64,000 bases of DNA from Aureibaculum algae. Its GTDB lineage: Bacteria > Bacteroidota > Bacteroidia > Flavobacteriales > Flavobacteriaceae. Shown one piece after another: positions 53,583 through 61,402 of this stretch (position 1 is the stretch's first letter; each line of letters starts with the position of its first letter). The notes beneath the pieces are model-generated. The model was not told the DNA's origin and did not search any database. It saw only the letters and a list, made by a program, of their open reading frames with translations. The stretch lies in NCBI RefSeq assembly GCF_006065315.1, contig NZ_CP040749.1, forward strand, positions 3,804,001 through 3,868,000, given 5' to 3'. Both the position numbers and the translations under genes were made by a program.

Positions 53583-55559
53583 TTATTTTTTTAACGTGAA
53601 GTAAAAAGTCGTACCCAAATTAGGTTGACTTTCTAACCAAATTTCACCCTCGTGTAATTCAACAATTTTTTTAACAATAGATAATCCTATACCCGTAGAA
53701 TCTTTTCGTTTATTTAAAGAATGAAATATTTTAAAAATTTTATCATGAAATTTTTCATCAATTCCCATTCCGTTATCTTTAACTGAAAATTGATAGTGAT
53801 TTTCAAGTTCTTCAAAACATATATCTATAAAGCCTTCCTCTTTATCAATAAATTTTATAGCGTTACTAATAAGATTCTGAAATAATTGTTGAAGTTTTGT
53901 CTTATTACCCCAGATAGTTGGTAATTTATCCTGAATTTTTATACAAATATGATCAGGTGTATAATTAATTTGCAATAAGTCTTTTAACAGCCTATCAACA
54001 TTAACATTTACTTTATCATTTTCATCAGAACCAATACTTGAATACTTTAATATATCAGTAATTAACTGTTCCATTTTCTCTAAAGTAGATTCTATGAGAT
54101 CAAAGTTTTGAATACTAGCGATATCTAACTTGTCTTTATTATCTTCTTTCAGCCAAGTTGTAAGTGCGTAAATACTGCGTAACGGCGATTTTAAATCATG
54201 TGACACAATATGAGCATACTCATGTAACTCGTCATTACTTTTTTCCAACTTTTTAAGTAAACTTTCCTTCTGAAGTTGTAGATTTTTAATTTCAGTAATA
54301 TCAAAGTTGATACCTATTGAACCTATGATTTCTCCTTTTATGTTATAATTAGGTGCACCACTTACCAACCAATGTCTAATTTCTCCCGCCTTAGTTTTTA
54401 TTCTCAGCTCATAAGACTCTGTCTTTCCTTGCTTTCTTTCACGTAACTTTTCCTTTAATATATTTTCATCTTTTTTTAAAGGAAGTATGTCTTTTCCTTT
54501 GATACCTATTAGCTCTTTTTCAGAATAGCCCGTCATGTTAACCAAACTTTGATTTACCATCAAAATTCTATCCTCAAGGTCTACCTCTATCAAACCTAGG
54601 TTCATATTAGAAATTATGTTGTAGTATTTTTGTTTTTCATCCTCTAAACTTTTTCTATAAGTTCTATTTAAAGTAACATCTTTAAAAGTCCATAAATACC
54701 CTTTTAATTGATCACCTTGAACTATTGGAATGTAATTTCGTTCTAAAATCTTATCATTTACCATTTCCAGTTCATCACCAATTACAATTTCTTTTTTTTC
54801 ATCTACCTCACGCATTCTTTTTAAAAAACCTTCAGGACTTTTAAATAAAACGCTGTTTTGTTCTGAAGATGCCAGACAATCCTGTCCTATTAATTCACTT
54901 GGATCATTATCTATATTAAAAAGCTCGGTAAATTTATTATTTGTAAGTACTATTTTTCTATTTTCGTCTTCAAGAACAACACCACTGTCTAGATTAAGAA
55001 TAAGTGTAGACAGTCTACTTTCTGATGCAATAAGTTGTTCTTCGTGGACTTTTTCCTTTGTGATGTCTCTAACAATACCTTGTGCAGCTACAGGTACTCC
55101 CTCATCATAAATTATACTCGCATTTATATGAACAATTTTAGATTGCTTATCTTTCGTTATAAGATTGACATTAAAGTCCGTTATAGAGCCTTCGTCAAAA
55201 AGAATTTTAAATGATTCTTGAACTCGTTTCAGTTCACTAAAATGAACCATTTTAATGAGGTTGAAATCTTCCTTAGCGTGTTTAAAACCAAGTAATGATA
55301 CTGCGGCCTCGTTCATTTTAAGGATATTTCCTGATAGATCAATTATAACATAAGCATCTACTATATTTTCAAAAACACCTTGCAACTGAGAATCAGTTCT
55401 TAAAAGTAATTTTTCTAAACCTATATTAGACTTTTTTAATTTCTCATTTACTTCAAAGAGTTCAGTAGCTTTGTGTTCTAATATTTTTTCAGCTTGTTTT
55501 CTTGCCGTTTTCTCTCTAGCTAATGCTCGTTTTAATATGTCGATCTGATGCTGACTCAT
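53583..55559 (-). CDS. Multi-PAS sensor histidine kinase
   Basis: This 658-residue soluble kinase begins with a coiled coil (1-60). Three or four PAS domains follow (from about 60: LQGVFENIVDAYVIIDLSGNILKMN; 185-300; 310-430: YYNIISNMNLGLIEVDLEDRILMVNQ). Then come an H-box (HEYAHIVSHDLKSPLRSIYAL) and an ATPase domain (QNLISNAIKFID, VKDNGMGIDE, STGIGLSIVKKIVE). It is related to the kinase at 51380. Its start overlaps the H-NOX gene stop (TAATG), so it is the probable partner of H-NOX, which in other bacteria inhibits a neighbouring kinase when NO binds. Confidence 0.92.
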   Translation of the reverse strand: MSQHQIDILKRALAREKTARKQAEKILEHKATELFEVNEKLKKSNIGLEKLLLRTDSQLQGVFENIVDAYVIIDLSGNILKMNEAAVSLLGFKHAKEDFNLIKMVHFSELKRVQESFKILFDEGSITDFNVNLITKDKQSKIVHINASIIYDEGVPVAAQGIVRDITKEKVHEEQLIASESRLSTLILNLDSGVVLEDENRKIVLTNNKFTELFNIDNDPSELIGQDCLASSEQNSVLFKSPEGFLKRMREVDEKKEIVIGDELEMVNDKILERNYIPIVQGDQLKGYLWTFKDVTLNRTYRKSLEDEKQKYYNIISNMNLGLIEVDLEDRILMVNQSLVNMTGYSEKELIGIKGKDILPLKKDENILKEKLRERKQGKTESYELRIKTKAGEIRHWLVSGAPNYNIKGEIIGSIGINFDITEIKNLQLQKESLLKKLEKSNDELHEYAHIVSHDLKSPLRSIYALTTWLKEDNKDKLDIASIQNFDLIESTLEKMEQLITDILKYSSIGSDENDKVNVNVDRLLKDLLQINYTPDHICIKIQDKLPTIWGNKTKLQQLFQNLISNAIKFIDKEEGFIDICFEELENHYQFSVKDNGMGIDEKFHDKIFKIFHSLNKRKDSTGIGLSIVKKIVELHEGEIWLESQPNLGTTFYFTLKK

Positions 55560-56098
55560 TAATTTTTCTGAATTGTAAACTTAACTTCAGTGCCATCTTC
55601 TTTTATTTTTTCTAAATTAATAGTTGCGGAAGAATTAAAATGCTCAAAAGTTTTATTCATTAAGCCCAATCCAAAATAATGCATAGCTCGGCTAGACTTA
55701 TAAATCATAATTAATGAATTGTCTGTTCTTTCTAAAATTTCAAAAGTAGGAAGTTCAGCATCAGGATATATTTTTCTTACTTCTATATGTATGTGGTTCT
55801 CAATAGAAGCGAGCATCTCAATAGGATCTTTATATGTTTCTATAAGGCCTGGATAACTTTCTGCCAATACAGCGAAAAAATGCTCGGCATAAACCAATAA
55901 TAAATCATCTTTTGAAATACCTGTATTTTCACTAAGATGTTGCAATAGTTGTAACATTTCAGAAAAACTATAAGTTCCAACAGCTGTATAGGCTCCGTTT
56001 GATTCTAAATCGGATTCATTGATTATTTTATCAACCATTTCAAGCCCAAATTTAGCTTCAACTAAATCTAAAAACTCAGTAAAAACAATACCTTTCAT
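55559..56098 (-). CDS. H-NOX haem nitric-oxide sensor
   Basis: This 179-residue haem-NO/oxygen-binding protein has the proximal histidine in NHIHIEVRKIYPDAELP (H104 by alignment of the IHxEV motif). The haem-propionate motif YxSxR is Y133-K-S-S-R137. The length is normal. In Shewanella and Vibrio such proteins report NO to kinases that control biofilm formation. Here the kinase gene overlaps it and a CheY-like gene precedes it by 1 bp, so an NO-responsive input to the polysaccharide locus is likely. Confidence 0.9.
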   Translation of the reverse strand: MKGIVFTEFLDLVEAKFGLEMVDKIINESDLESNGAYTAVGTYSFSEMLQLLQHLSENTGISKDDLLLVYAEHFFAVLAESYPGLIETYKDPIEMLASIENHIHIEVRKIYPDAELPTFEILERTDNSLIMIYKSSRAMHYFGLGLMNKTFEHFNSSATINLEKIKEDGTEVKFTIQKN

Positions 56099-56099
56099 T

Positions 56100-56510
56100 T
56101 TATAATTTCTTTAATTCATTAATACTCCAATAGGCTAATAATTTTTCAATTTTATGAACATAATCTTCATACTTTAAAGGTTTTAGCACATAACCAGCAA
56201 TTCCAATTTCGTAACATGCCAATAAATCTCGTTGATTGCTTGAGGTTGTAAGAATAACAGTTGGGACATATTTTAGAGTACTATCCTTTTTAAGTATAGA
56301 TAAAAATTCTATTCCGTTAATTTTAGGCATGTTTAAGTCTAACAAGATTATGTCTGGAATATTGTCTTTTTCTTCTAAAATCTTTAAGGCATCTTCACCA
56401 TTATTGGCTTCAATTACTTGATGATTTAGATCAAGCGAAGAAATAGCTCGCTTAAATTTCATTACTTCGATTAAATCATCTTCGATTAATAATACTTTCA
56501 AATTTTTCAT
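56100..56510 (-). CDS. CheY-like single-domain response regulator
   Basis: The 136 residues form a lone receiver domain: acidic EDD at 10-12, phospho-acceptor D58 (PDIILLDLNMPKINGIEFL), switch Thr/Ser (VILTTSSN) and lysine in VLKPLKYEDY. It has no output domain. It is the first gene of the seven-gene signalling operon running to 50355 and probably accepts phosphate from the operon's kinases. The recurrent motif lies 112 bp upstream of its start. Confidence 0.92.
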   Translation of the reverse strand: MKNLKVLLIEDDLIEVMKFKRAISSLDLNHQVIEANNGEDALKILEEKDNIPDIILLDLNMPKINGIEFLSILKKDSTLKYVPTVILTTSSNQRDLLACYEIGIAGYVLKPLKYEDYVHKIEKLLAYWSINELKKL

Positions 56511-56616
56511 TTTACCACTTATTTTAGTCTAATTAGACTATAAAAGTAATCCTAATCTATTATTTAAAAATAATCATTTGTTAATTGCACTTTAACTGTA
56601 GATGATTAACCCAAAA

Positions 56617-56639
56617 GTGTCGACGAATGGTTTTTAATA
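56617..56639 (-). promoter_or_regulatory. Candidate LytTR-type site upstream of the signalling operon
   Basis: GACGAATGG at 56622-56630 followed by TTTTTAATA on the plus strand. It lies 112 bp upstream of the CheY-like start. It suggests feedback of the LytTR regulator on its own operon. Confidence 0.45.
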
Positions 56640-56731
56640 TTAGAATTCACTAATAAAAATATTAGCAAAATAATCCTTATTTCTGAATTTCACCCTACCA
56701 TTATTAAAATTTAAAGTAATTAATCTCAACA

Positions 56732-57625
56732 CTATAGCACCTCAACTGTAAATTCACAACTAAATTTCTCATTAGCTACAAGCTTAATAACACCTTCTTT
56801 TTGAGGTAATTCTTTATTGTGATCTTTATGATCAGTAATTCCATGCCATGGTTCTATACAAACAAATGGAGCATCTTGATTTGAAGACCAAATTCCTAAA
56901 TATGGATAATTCTTAAAAGCAACACTCATATAGGCTTTTTGAGAAGGTTTATGTACAAACGTTACTTTAGAAAATGGGTTAGGATTAAAAATTATAGCGT
57001 CATTGTCAAAAAGAGAATTGTGTACCGTCAATAAACCTTTTTCCTCAAATACTTTTGATGTTTTAGTACAACGTAAACCATCTTCTATTACATCAGATTC
57101 CGGAGTTAGTTGCTTATCAAAAATCAATTGATATTCATTTCTTGAGTGCCCTTCTTCAAAAGGACAATTAAACGCAGGATGAGCACCAATTGAGAAATAT
57201 AAATCATCATTTTTGGAGGGATTGATTATTGTATATTCTGTTCGCAATGATTTATCTTCTAAGGTATATGTAACTTGTAGTTTAAAGTTAAAGGGGTATA
57301 TTTTTTTTGATTTCTCAGTACTAGATAATTCTAAACAAATACTATTATCTGTTTTATCAATTACTTCAAAATCACTATCTCTAGCAAAACCGTGCTGGTT
57401 CATAGTATAACGTTGACCCTTATACAAATATTCATTGTCGATTAGTCTTCCCACAATCGGAAATAAAATTGGAGCATGTCTTGCCCAAAATTGAGTATTT
57501 GCTTGCCAAACGTATTCTGTATTATCCTTTTTTAAACTAACCATTTCAGCACCATTTTTTTTAACAGTTAAGGTTAAATAATTATTTTTTAAAATATATT
57601 CTTTTTTGCTACTGATTTCGGCCAT
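56732..57625 (-). CDS. Aldose 1-epimerase family protein
   Basis: This 297-residue galactose-mutarotase-like protein has the beta-supersandwich signatures WARHAPILFPIVGRL, YTMNQHGFARDSDFEV, YFSIGAHPAFNCPF and APFVCIEPWHGITD. The histidines in NQHGFA and GAHPAF and the acidic residue in CIEPW are the expected catalytic and binding residues. It interconverts sugar anomers, perhaps hexose-6-phosphates as in the YeaD branch. It stands alone and diverges from the MscS gene. Confidence 0.9.
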   Translation of the reverse strand: MAEISSKKEYILKNNYLTLTVKKNGAEMVSLKKDNTEYVWQANTQFWARHAPILFPIVGRLIDNEYLYKGQRYTMNQHGFARDSDFEVIDKTDNSICLELSSTEKSKKIYPFNFKLQVTYTLEDKSLRTEYTIINPSKNDDLYFSIGAHPAFNCPFEEGHSRNEYQLIFDKQLTPESDVIEDGLRCTKTSKVFEEKGLLTVHNSLFDNDAIIFNPNPFSKVTFVHKPSQKAYMSVAFKNYPYLGIWSSNQDAPFVCIEPWHGITDHKDHNKELPQKEGVIKLVANEKFSCEFTVEVL

Positions 57626-57742
57626 GGTTAGGTTGGTTAAATTTTTTTTATTTATTTTATTAGTAAAAATGGAAGGTTAAAGTAGATAAATTTACCGCTA
57701 AAGTATTAATTTTGCAACTTAATTCTATTTATAATAAATCTA

Positions 57743-58261
57743 ATGATTATTAATCATAAGTATCAAATTCTATTAACAATAGGTTTAATTGTTTCTTTGT
57801 TAATTATTGGTCAATTAATTAAACTGGCCATTAGAAAATTTACTATTTTAAAATCTATAGATTTAAATAGAAGAAAGATTATTTTAAACCTTCATTATTT
57901 AATATTATATATTCTATTTGGTGTTTTTATAGCGATAATATGGGGTGTTGACTTTAGGGATTTTACCGTTTTTTTATCCTCAATTTTGGCTGTTTTGGGA
58001 GTGGGTTTTATCGCACAATGGTCTATTCTTTCAAACCTCACCGCGAGCGTGATTTTATTTTTCAATCATCCTGTAAGAATTGGTCATAGAATTAGAATTA
58101 TTGACAAAGATTATGATTGGGTTGGAACGGTAACAGATATTTCAGGATTCTTTCTTTTTATGAAAACAGACAAAGGAGAAAACATAACCATACCAAATTC
58201 AATAGTTTTACAACATGGTATAGAAATTTTAGAGCATATAGATGACGATGATGTTGGATAA
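57743..58261 (+). CDS. Small MscS-type mechanosensitive channel protein
   Basis: The 172 residues have membrane spans at about 9-27, 47-65 and 72-90. The MscS pore helix and beta domain follow (LAVLGVGFIAQWSILSNLTASVILFFNHPVRIGHRIRIIDKDYDWVGTVTDISGFFLFMKT, ITIPNSIVLQHG). It is much shorter than E. coli MscS (286) and lacks the C-terminal vestibule; such short forms are common in flavobacteria. It should act in turgor release at the inner membrane. A -7-like TTAATTTTG lies about 30 bp ahead. Confidence 0.87.
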   Translation: MIINHKYQILLTIGLIVSLLIIGQLIKLAIRKFTILKSIDLNRRKIILNLHYLILYILFGVFIAIIWGVDFRDFTVFLSSILAVLGVGFIAQWSILSNLTASVILFFNHPVRIGHRIRIIDKDYDWVGTVTDISGFFLFMKTDKGENITIPNSIVLQHGIEILEHIDDDDVG

Positions 58262-58286
58262 TATTTTTATTTTAGCCAATCAATTT

Positions 58287-58395
58287 CGGGGCGTACCACG
58301 CCATTGGCGTTACAGGGCTAAGTCCGGCCAATCAAGCCGAAGGCATGGTTAAAGTGCCACGCTTTGAGCGTGGAGATTGGAGGTTCAATAAATCC
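58287..58395 (+). pseudogene. tRNA-Pro relic with two 21-base insertions
   Basis: CGGGGCGTA, GCTAAGTCCGG, TTAAAGTGC and AGATTGGAGGTTC appear in order, matching segments of the intact tRNA-Pro(GGG) at 58674 exactly or nearly so. They are separated by insertions of 21 bases (58296-58316 and 58328-58348). The anticodon arm is replaced by CCACG-CTTTGAG-CGTGG and the acceptor 3' half is missing. It cannot be a working tRNA. Confidence 0.65.
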
Positions 58396-58425
58396 ATAAA
58401 ATTATTAATAAACAATTAAATAAAA

Positions 58426-58683
58426 GTGGAAGAATTTGAAGTGTATATAATTTTTAGTTCTTTGTGGAATAGATTTTATATAGGCCAAACTAATAATTTT
58501 GAAGAAAGAATAATTAGACATAATAAAGGACAAGTAAAATCTACTAAAAATGGTATTCCTTTGGAATTGGTTGACAAATTTGAAGTTTCATCGAGAACCG
58601 AAGCCGTTACTCTTGAAAGAAAAATAAAAAAAAGAGGTGCTAAAAGATTTTTAGAAGATAATAATATAGAATTCGGGGCGTAG
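58426..58683 (+). CDS. Small GIY-YIG nuclease
   Basis: The protein has 85 residues with a GTG start at 58426. The GIY-YIG core is clear: VYIIFSSLWNRFYIGQTNNFEERIIRHNKG (VYI and YIG motifs, catalytic R), then ELVDKFEVSSRTEAVTLERKIKKRG, whose glutamate binds metal. Small proteins of this type are frequent in Bacteroidota, often beside tRNA or rRNA genes. The last four codons and the stop overlap the first 10 bases of tRNA-Pro(GGG), and a broken tRNA-Pro relic lies just upstream, so it may have moved in by cutting a tRNA gene. Confidence 0.87.
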   Translation: MEEFEVYIIFSSLWNRFYIGQTNNFEERIIRHNKGQVKSTKNGIPLELVDKFEVSSRTEAVTLERKIKKRGAKRFLEDNNIEFGA

Positions 58684-58748
58684 CTTAGTCCGGTTAAAGT
58701 GCTGGTCTGGGGGACCAGAGATCGGAGGTTCGAATCCTCTCGCCCCGA
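58674..58748 (+). tRNA. tRNA-Pro (anticodon GGG)
   Basis: The 75-nt cloverleaf has acceptor CGGGGCG/CGCCCCG, anticodon stem CTGGT/ACCAG around CTGGGGG (anticodon GGG), and T arm GGAGG-TTCGAAT-CCTCT. CCA is not encoded. Its 5' end overlaps the GIY-YIG gene. Confidence 0.95.
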
Positions 58749-58754
58749 CAAAAG

Positions 58755-58784
58755 AAAACTTTTCATTAATATGAAAAGTTTTTT
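58755..58784 (+). terminator. Terminator of tRNA-Pro(GGG)
   Basis: AAAACTTTTCAT pairs with ATGAAAAGTTTT around TAAT and is followed by T residues. Confidence 0.8.
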
Positions 58785-59008
58785 TGTTTTATACAAGTTT
58801 GAGCTTGCTCAGAGACTGGAATAAAACAAAAAGACATATGAGCAAAGCGAATAAATGTTTTCTTTTAGCAACGAATTCCCTTAAGGAATATGAGCGAGGC
58901 GAATAACCCTCTCTTCTCAACTATTGATTTTAGGCTTTTTTTATTTGAATACATCACCAACGAAGTTGAATTTTAAATCGTTGCGGTACTATAAAAATAG
59001 TGATTTTT

Positions 59009-59593
59009 TTAAGCATCAAAATCATCAACTTTCTTTACTGCTCCAGCGGGTAATTCAAGTTTCACATTTCCTATTCTAACCCGCACTAGCCTTAATGTTG
59101 GAAACCCTACCGCCGCTGTCATCTTGCGTACTTGTCTAAATTTACCTTCTGTTACAATAATACCAACCCAACTTTTAGGGCCATGTCGTTCATCTCTTAC
59201 TTTTCTATCTTCAATAGGATATTCTGCTACCGAGTGTATATAAAATGCTGTACATGGTTTTGTTGTATACTCCTCACTATTTACTCCTATAGTTACACCT
59301 TTTTGAAGAGCTTCTATGGCATCATCATTAATAACACCATCTACCAGTGCATAGTACTCTTTTTCAACCTTTCTACTACGGATATATTCACTCTTCTTAC
59401 CGTCAGTAGTTAACAACAATAAACCTTCAGAGTTTTCGTCCAAACGACCTATTGCCATTACTCCCTCAGGAAAATCATGAAGCTCACCGATCAAACGTTT
59501 ATTTTTCCTTTTGTTTTGGTTATTTACAAATTGACTCAAATAACCGTAAGGCTTGTGAAATATGAAATGGTGATGTATCTCTTTAGTTAACAT
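59009..59593 (-). CDS. rRNA pseudouridine synthase, RsuA/RluE family
   Basis: This 194-residue enzyme isomerises a uridine in ribosomal RNA. The catalytic motif MAIGRLDENSEGLLLLTTDG contains the essential aspartate. The start HFIFHKPYGYLSQF and the end GKFRQVRKMTAAVGFPTLRLVRVRIGNVKL are family signatures. The N-terminal S4 domain is absent, as in RluE, which modifies U2457 of 23S rRNA in E. coli; site identity here is inferred. It is monocistronic. Confidence 0.9.
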   Translation of the reverse strand: MLTKEIHHHFIFHKPYGYLSQFVNNQNKRKNKRLIGELHDFPEGVMAIGRLDENSEGLLLLTTDGKKSEYIRSRKVEKEYYALVDGVINDDAIEALQKGVTIGVNSEEYTTKPCTAFYIHSVAEYPIEDRKVRDERHGPKSWVGIIVTEGKFRQVRKMTAAVGFPTLRLVRVRIGNVKLELPAGAVKKVDDFDA

Positions 59594-59687
59594 AGGATGG
59601 GTTAGCGTGTATGCGTTTTATTATAAAAATACAAAATCAGTATAACTTCTCTTTTATAATTTTCCACAACAAATAATCTGTAAATGA

Positions 59688-60029
59688 TTAGAGCTTAAAA
59701 ATGCTATCTAATGCTATCCATTTTTCACCTTTATTTGCCCAAGGAAGCCCCCGTTGGTAGTTCCACATCAACGCTTCCCATTCTTGTACTTTTGGATTAT
59801 TGGCGTCCATTTCTGCTTTTCTTTCAAAGCTAAACGTTTCATCAACTTCCATAATCATAAACATACGATTTCCTGTTACATAAATTTGCATATCAACAAT
59901 ACCGGCATCTTTAATACTTTTCGTGATTTCTGGCCAAATAGTATCTGCTTTATGATATGTTTTATATTCTTCTATTAATTTCGGATCATCTTTTAAATCA
60001 CAAGAAAAGCAATATCTTTTTGTTTCCAT
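59688..60029 (-). CDS. L-rhamnose mutarotase family protein
   Basis: This 113-residue ferredoxin-like protein begins KRYCFSCDLKDDPKLIEEYKTYHK. It continues SIKDAGIVDMQIYVTGNRMFMIMEVDETF and VQEWEALMWNYQRGLPWANKGEKW. The catalytic histidine (YHK) and the WNYQRGLPW region fit RhaM-type mutarotases that interconvert anomers of L-rhamnose or L-fucose. No rhamnose pathway genes are nearby. Confidence 0.88.
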   Translation of the reverse strand: METKRYCFSCDLKDDPKLIEEYKTYHKADTIWPEITKSIKDAGIVDMQIYVTGNRMFMIMEVDETFSFERKAEMDANNPKVQEWEALMWNYQRGLPWANKGEKWIALDSIFKL

Positions 60030-60269
60030 ATTTTTTTAAATGAAAAAATTATTATTTAGTAACGGCATCATACAAATTTAAAGTAATACACTTTAATAGC
60101 TCTCAAACAAAACATCAATTTAAATCCTTTTTTAAAATTAAATTGAAAAATTTAGTATCCAATACAGAACAAGAAAGGTATTTAAATTTATAAATCTTGC
60201 CATTGAATCAAATAATTATTTGAAAAATAAGTTTACTTATTATTAAGGGGCTATCATTAAAACAATTAC

Positions 60270-60605
60270 ATGATGAAAAATTTAATTTTTATTTCAATTT
60301 TTATTTTAACGTTTACATCATGTACTTCAAAAGATGATGACCCAATTGACGAACCTATAAATAACATTACCTACACAACAAACATTAAAAATTTAATTGA
60401 CAATAAATGTAATAGCTGTCATTCAAACCCTCAAAAAAACGGAGCTCCAATGGCACTAGTTACATTAGTAAATGTTAAAGATGCAGTTCTCAACAAAGAT
60501 TTAATAGGACGAGTTGAAGATGGCTCTATGCCTCCTGAAGGTGACGTTTTAACTTCTGAGCAAATAGAATTAATTAAAGATTGGGAAAAGAATAGTTTTA
60601 AATAA
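60270..60605 (+). CDS. c-type cytochrome lipoprotein
   Basis: The protein has 111 residues with a lipoprotein signal (lipobox FTSC, Cys18) and an acidic linker. A single haem site C47-N-S-C50-H51 lies in NLIDNKCNSCHSNPQ. The methionine in GSMPPEG is the probable sixth ligand. The domain resembles the cytochrome parts of PSCyt1/haem-domain proteins. Partner unknown; it is a single gene. An in-frame ATG one codon later is equally possible as the start. Confidence 0.82.
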   Translation: MMKNLIFISIFILTFTSCTSKDDDPIDEPINNITYTTNIKNLIDNKCNSCHSNPQKNGAPMALVTLVNVKDAVLNKDLIGRVEDGSMPPEGDVLTSEQIELIKDWEKNSFK

Positions 60606-60656
60606 AAATAGCCAATTAAAACGAATCAATCGAATATCATTTTATTTTAAAAGATT

Positions 60657-61295
60657 CTATTGTAATTGATATCTCACACCAATATTGAAAACATGATCGG
60701 TAAGGTCTCTCGTATTATAAAACGCTCTTTTACTTTCTTCTCTATAATTATTTAGGGTAAATATAGTTCCAATTTTTTTTCCTGCACTTTTCGCAATCAG
60801 TTCAGCTCTAGTCTTCGCATCTTCAATGGCTTTCTTTGACAAGTCTTCAACTTGCTGAGAAGTTAATGGTTTATAATATACATATTTTTCATTAATATTA
60901 ACACCCGAAAAACCTGTCGAAAGCAATTCAATAAACTTTGATTGAGAAGTGGTTTCAAATTGATACACCATTCCTTTTTTTCTATATCCCATCGCTGTAT
61001 AAGCCAATGCATCTTCCTTTAATTGCGATACATTAACATTATTACTTTTTAATTTATCGAAATAATCACTTTTTATTTTATCAAAACTTGTATTCTCATC
61101 ATAACTATTATAGGCTAAGTCTTCAGATACAATAATGGTAGTTGAATATTTCTCTACCTCTCTTGAATACTCAACTTGTCCGCTAACATCAATATATGGT
61201 TTATCTATTTGAGCAAAAGAAAAGGAGCTTATCATTACAAAAAGTATGGCTAATAATTTCAAATTTCGTAGGCTGTTTGTGTTTTCTAATTTCAT
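60657..61295 (-). CDS. SIMPL (DUF541) domain protein, secreted
   Basis: This 212-residue protein has a signal peptide ending SFAQ. The SIMPL fold is visible in IDVSGQVEYSREVEKYSTTIIVSED, YFDKLKSNNVNVSQLKEDALAYTAMG and VEDLSKKAIEDAKTRAELIAKSAGKKIG. Members such as E. coli YggE (oxidative stress) form periplasmic assemblies; the function here is unknown. It is monocistronic. Confidence 0.85.
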   Translation of the reverse strand: MKLENTNSLRNLKLLAILFVMISSFSFAQIDKPYIDVSGQVEYSREVEKYSTTIIVSEDLAYNSYDENTSFDKIKSDYFDKLKSNNVNVSQLKEDALAYTAMGYRKKGMVYQFETTSQSKFIELLSTGFSGVNINEKYVYYKPLTSQQVEDLSKKAIEDAKTRAELIAKSAGKKIGTIFTLNNYREESKRAFYNTRDLTDHVFNIGVRYQLQ

Positions 61296-61402
61296 AATTT
61301 ACTATTTAGTAATATTAAATTTTTGATTTATATCCATTACAAAAATCTACAAAAAGAGAGTGTATATACACACCTTATTATGGTAAAAATACACCCCGGC
61401 TT

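Noticed and set aside
58476..58796. Minus-strand 106-residue frame across the GIY-YIG gene and tRNA
   Set aside because: It reads through the complement of an intact tRNA; typical false gene.
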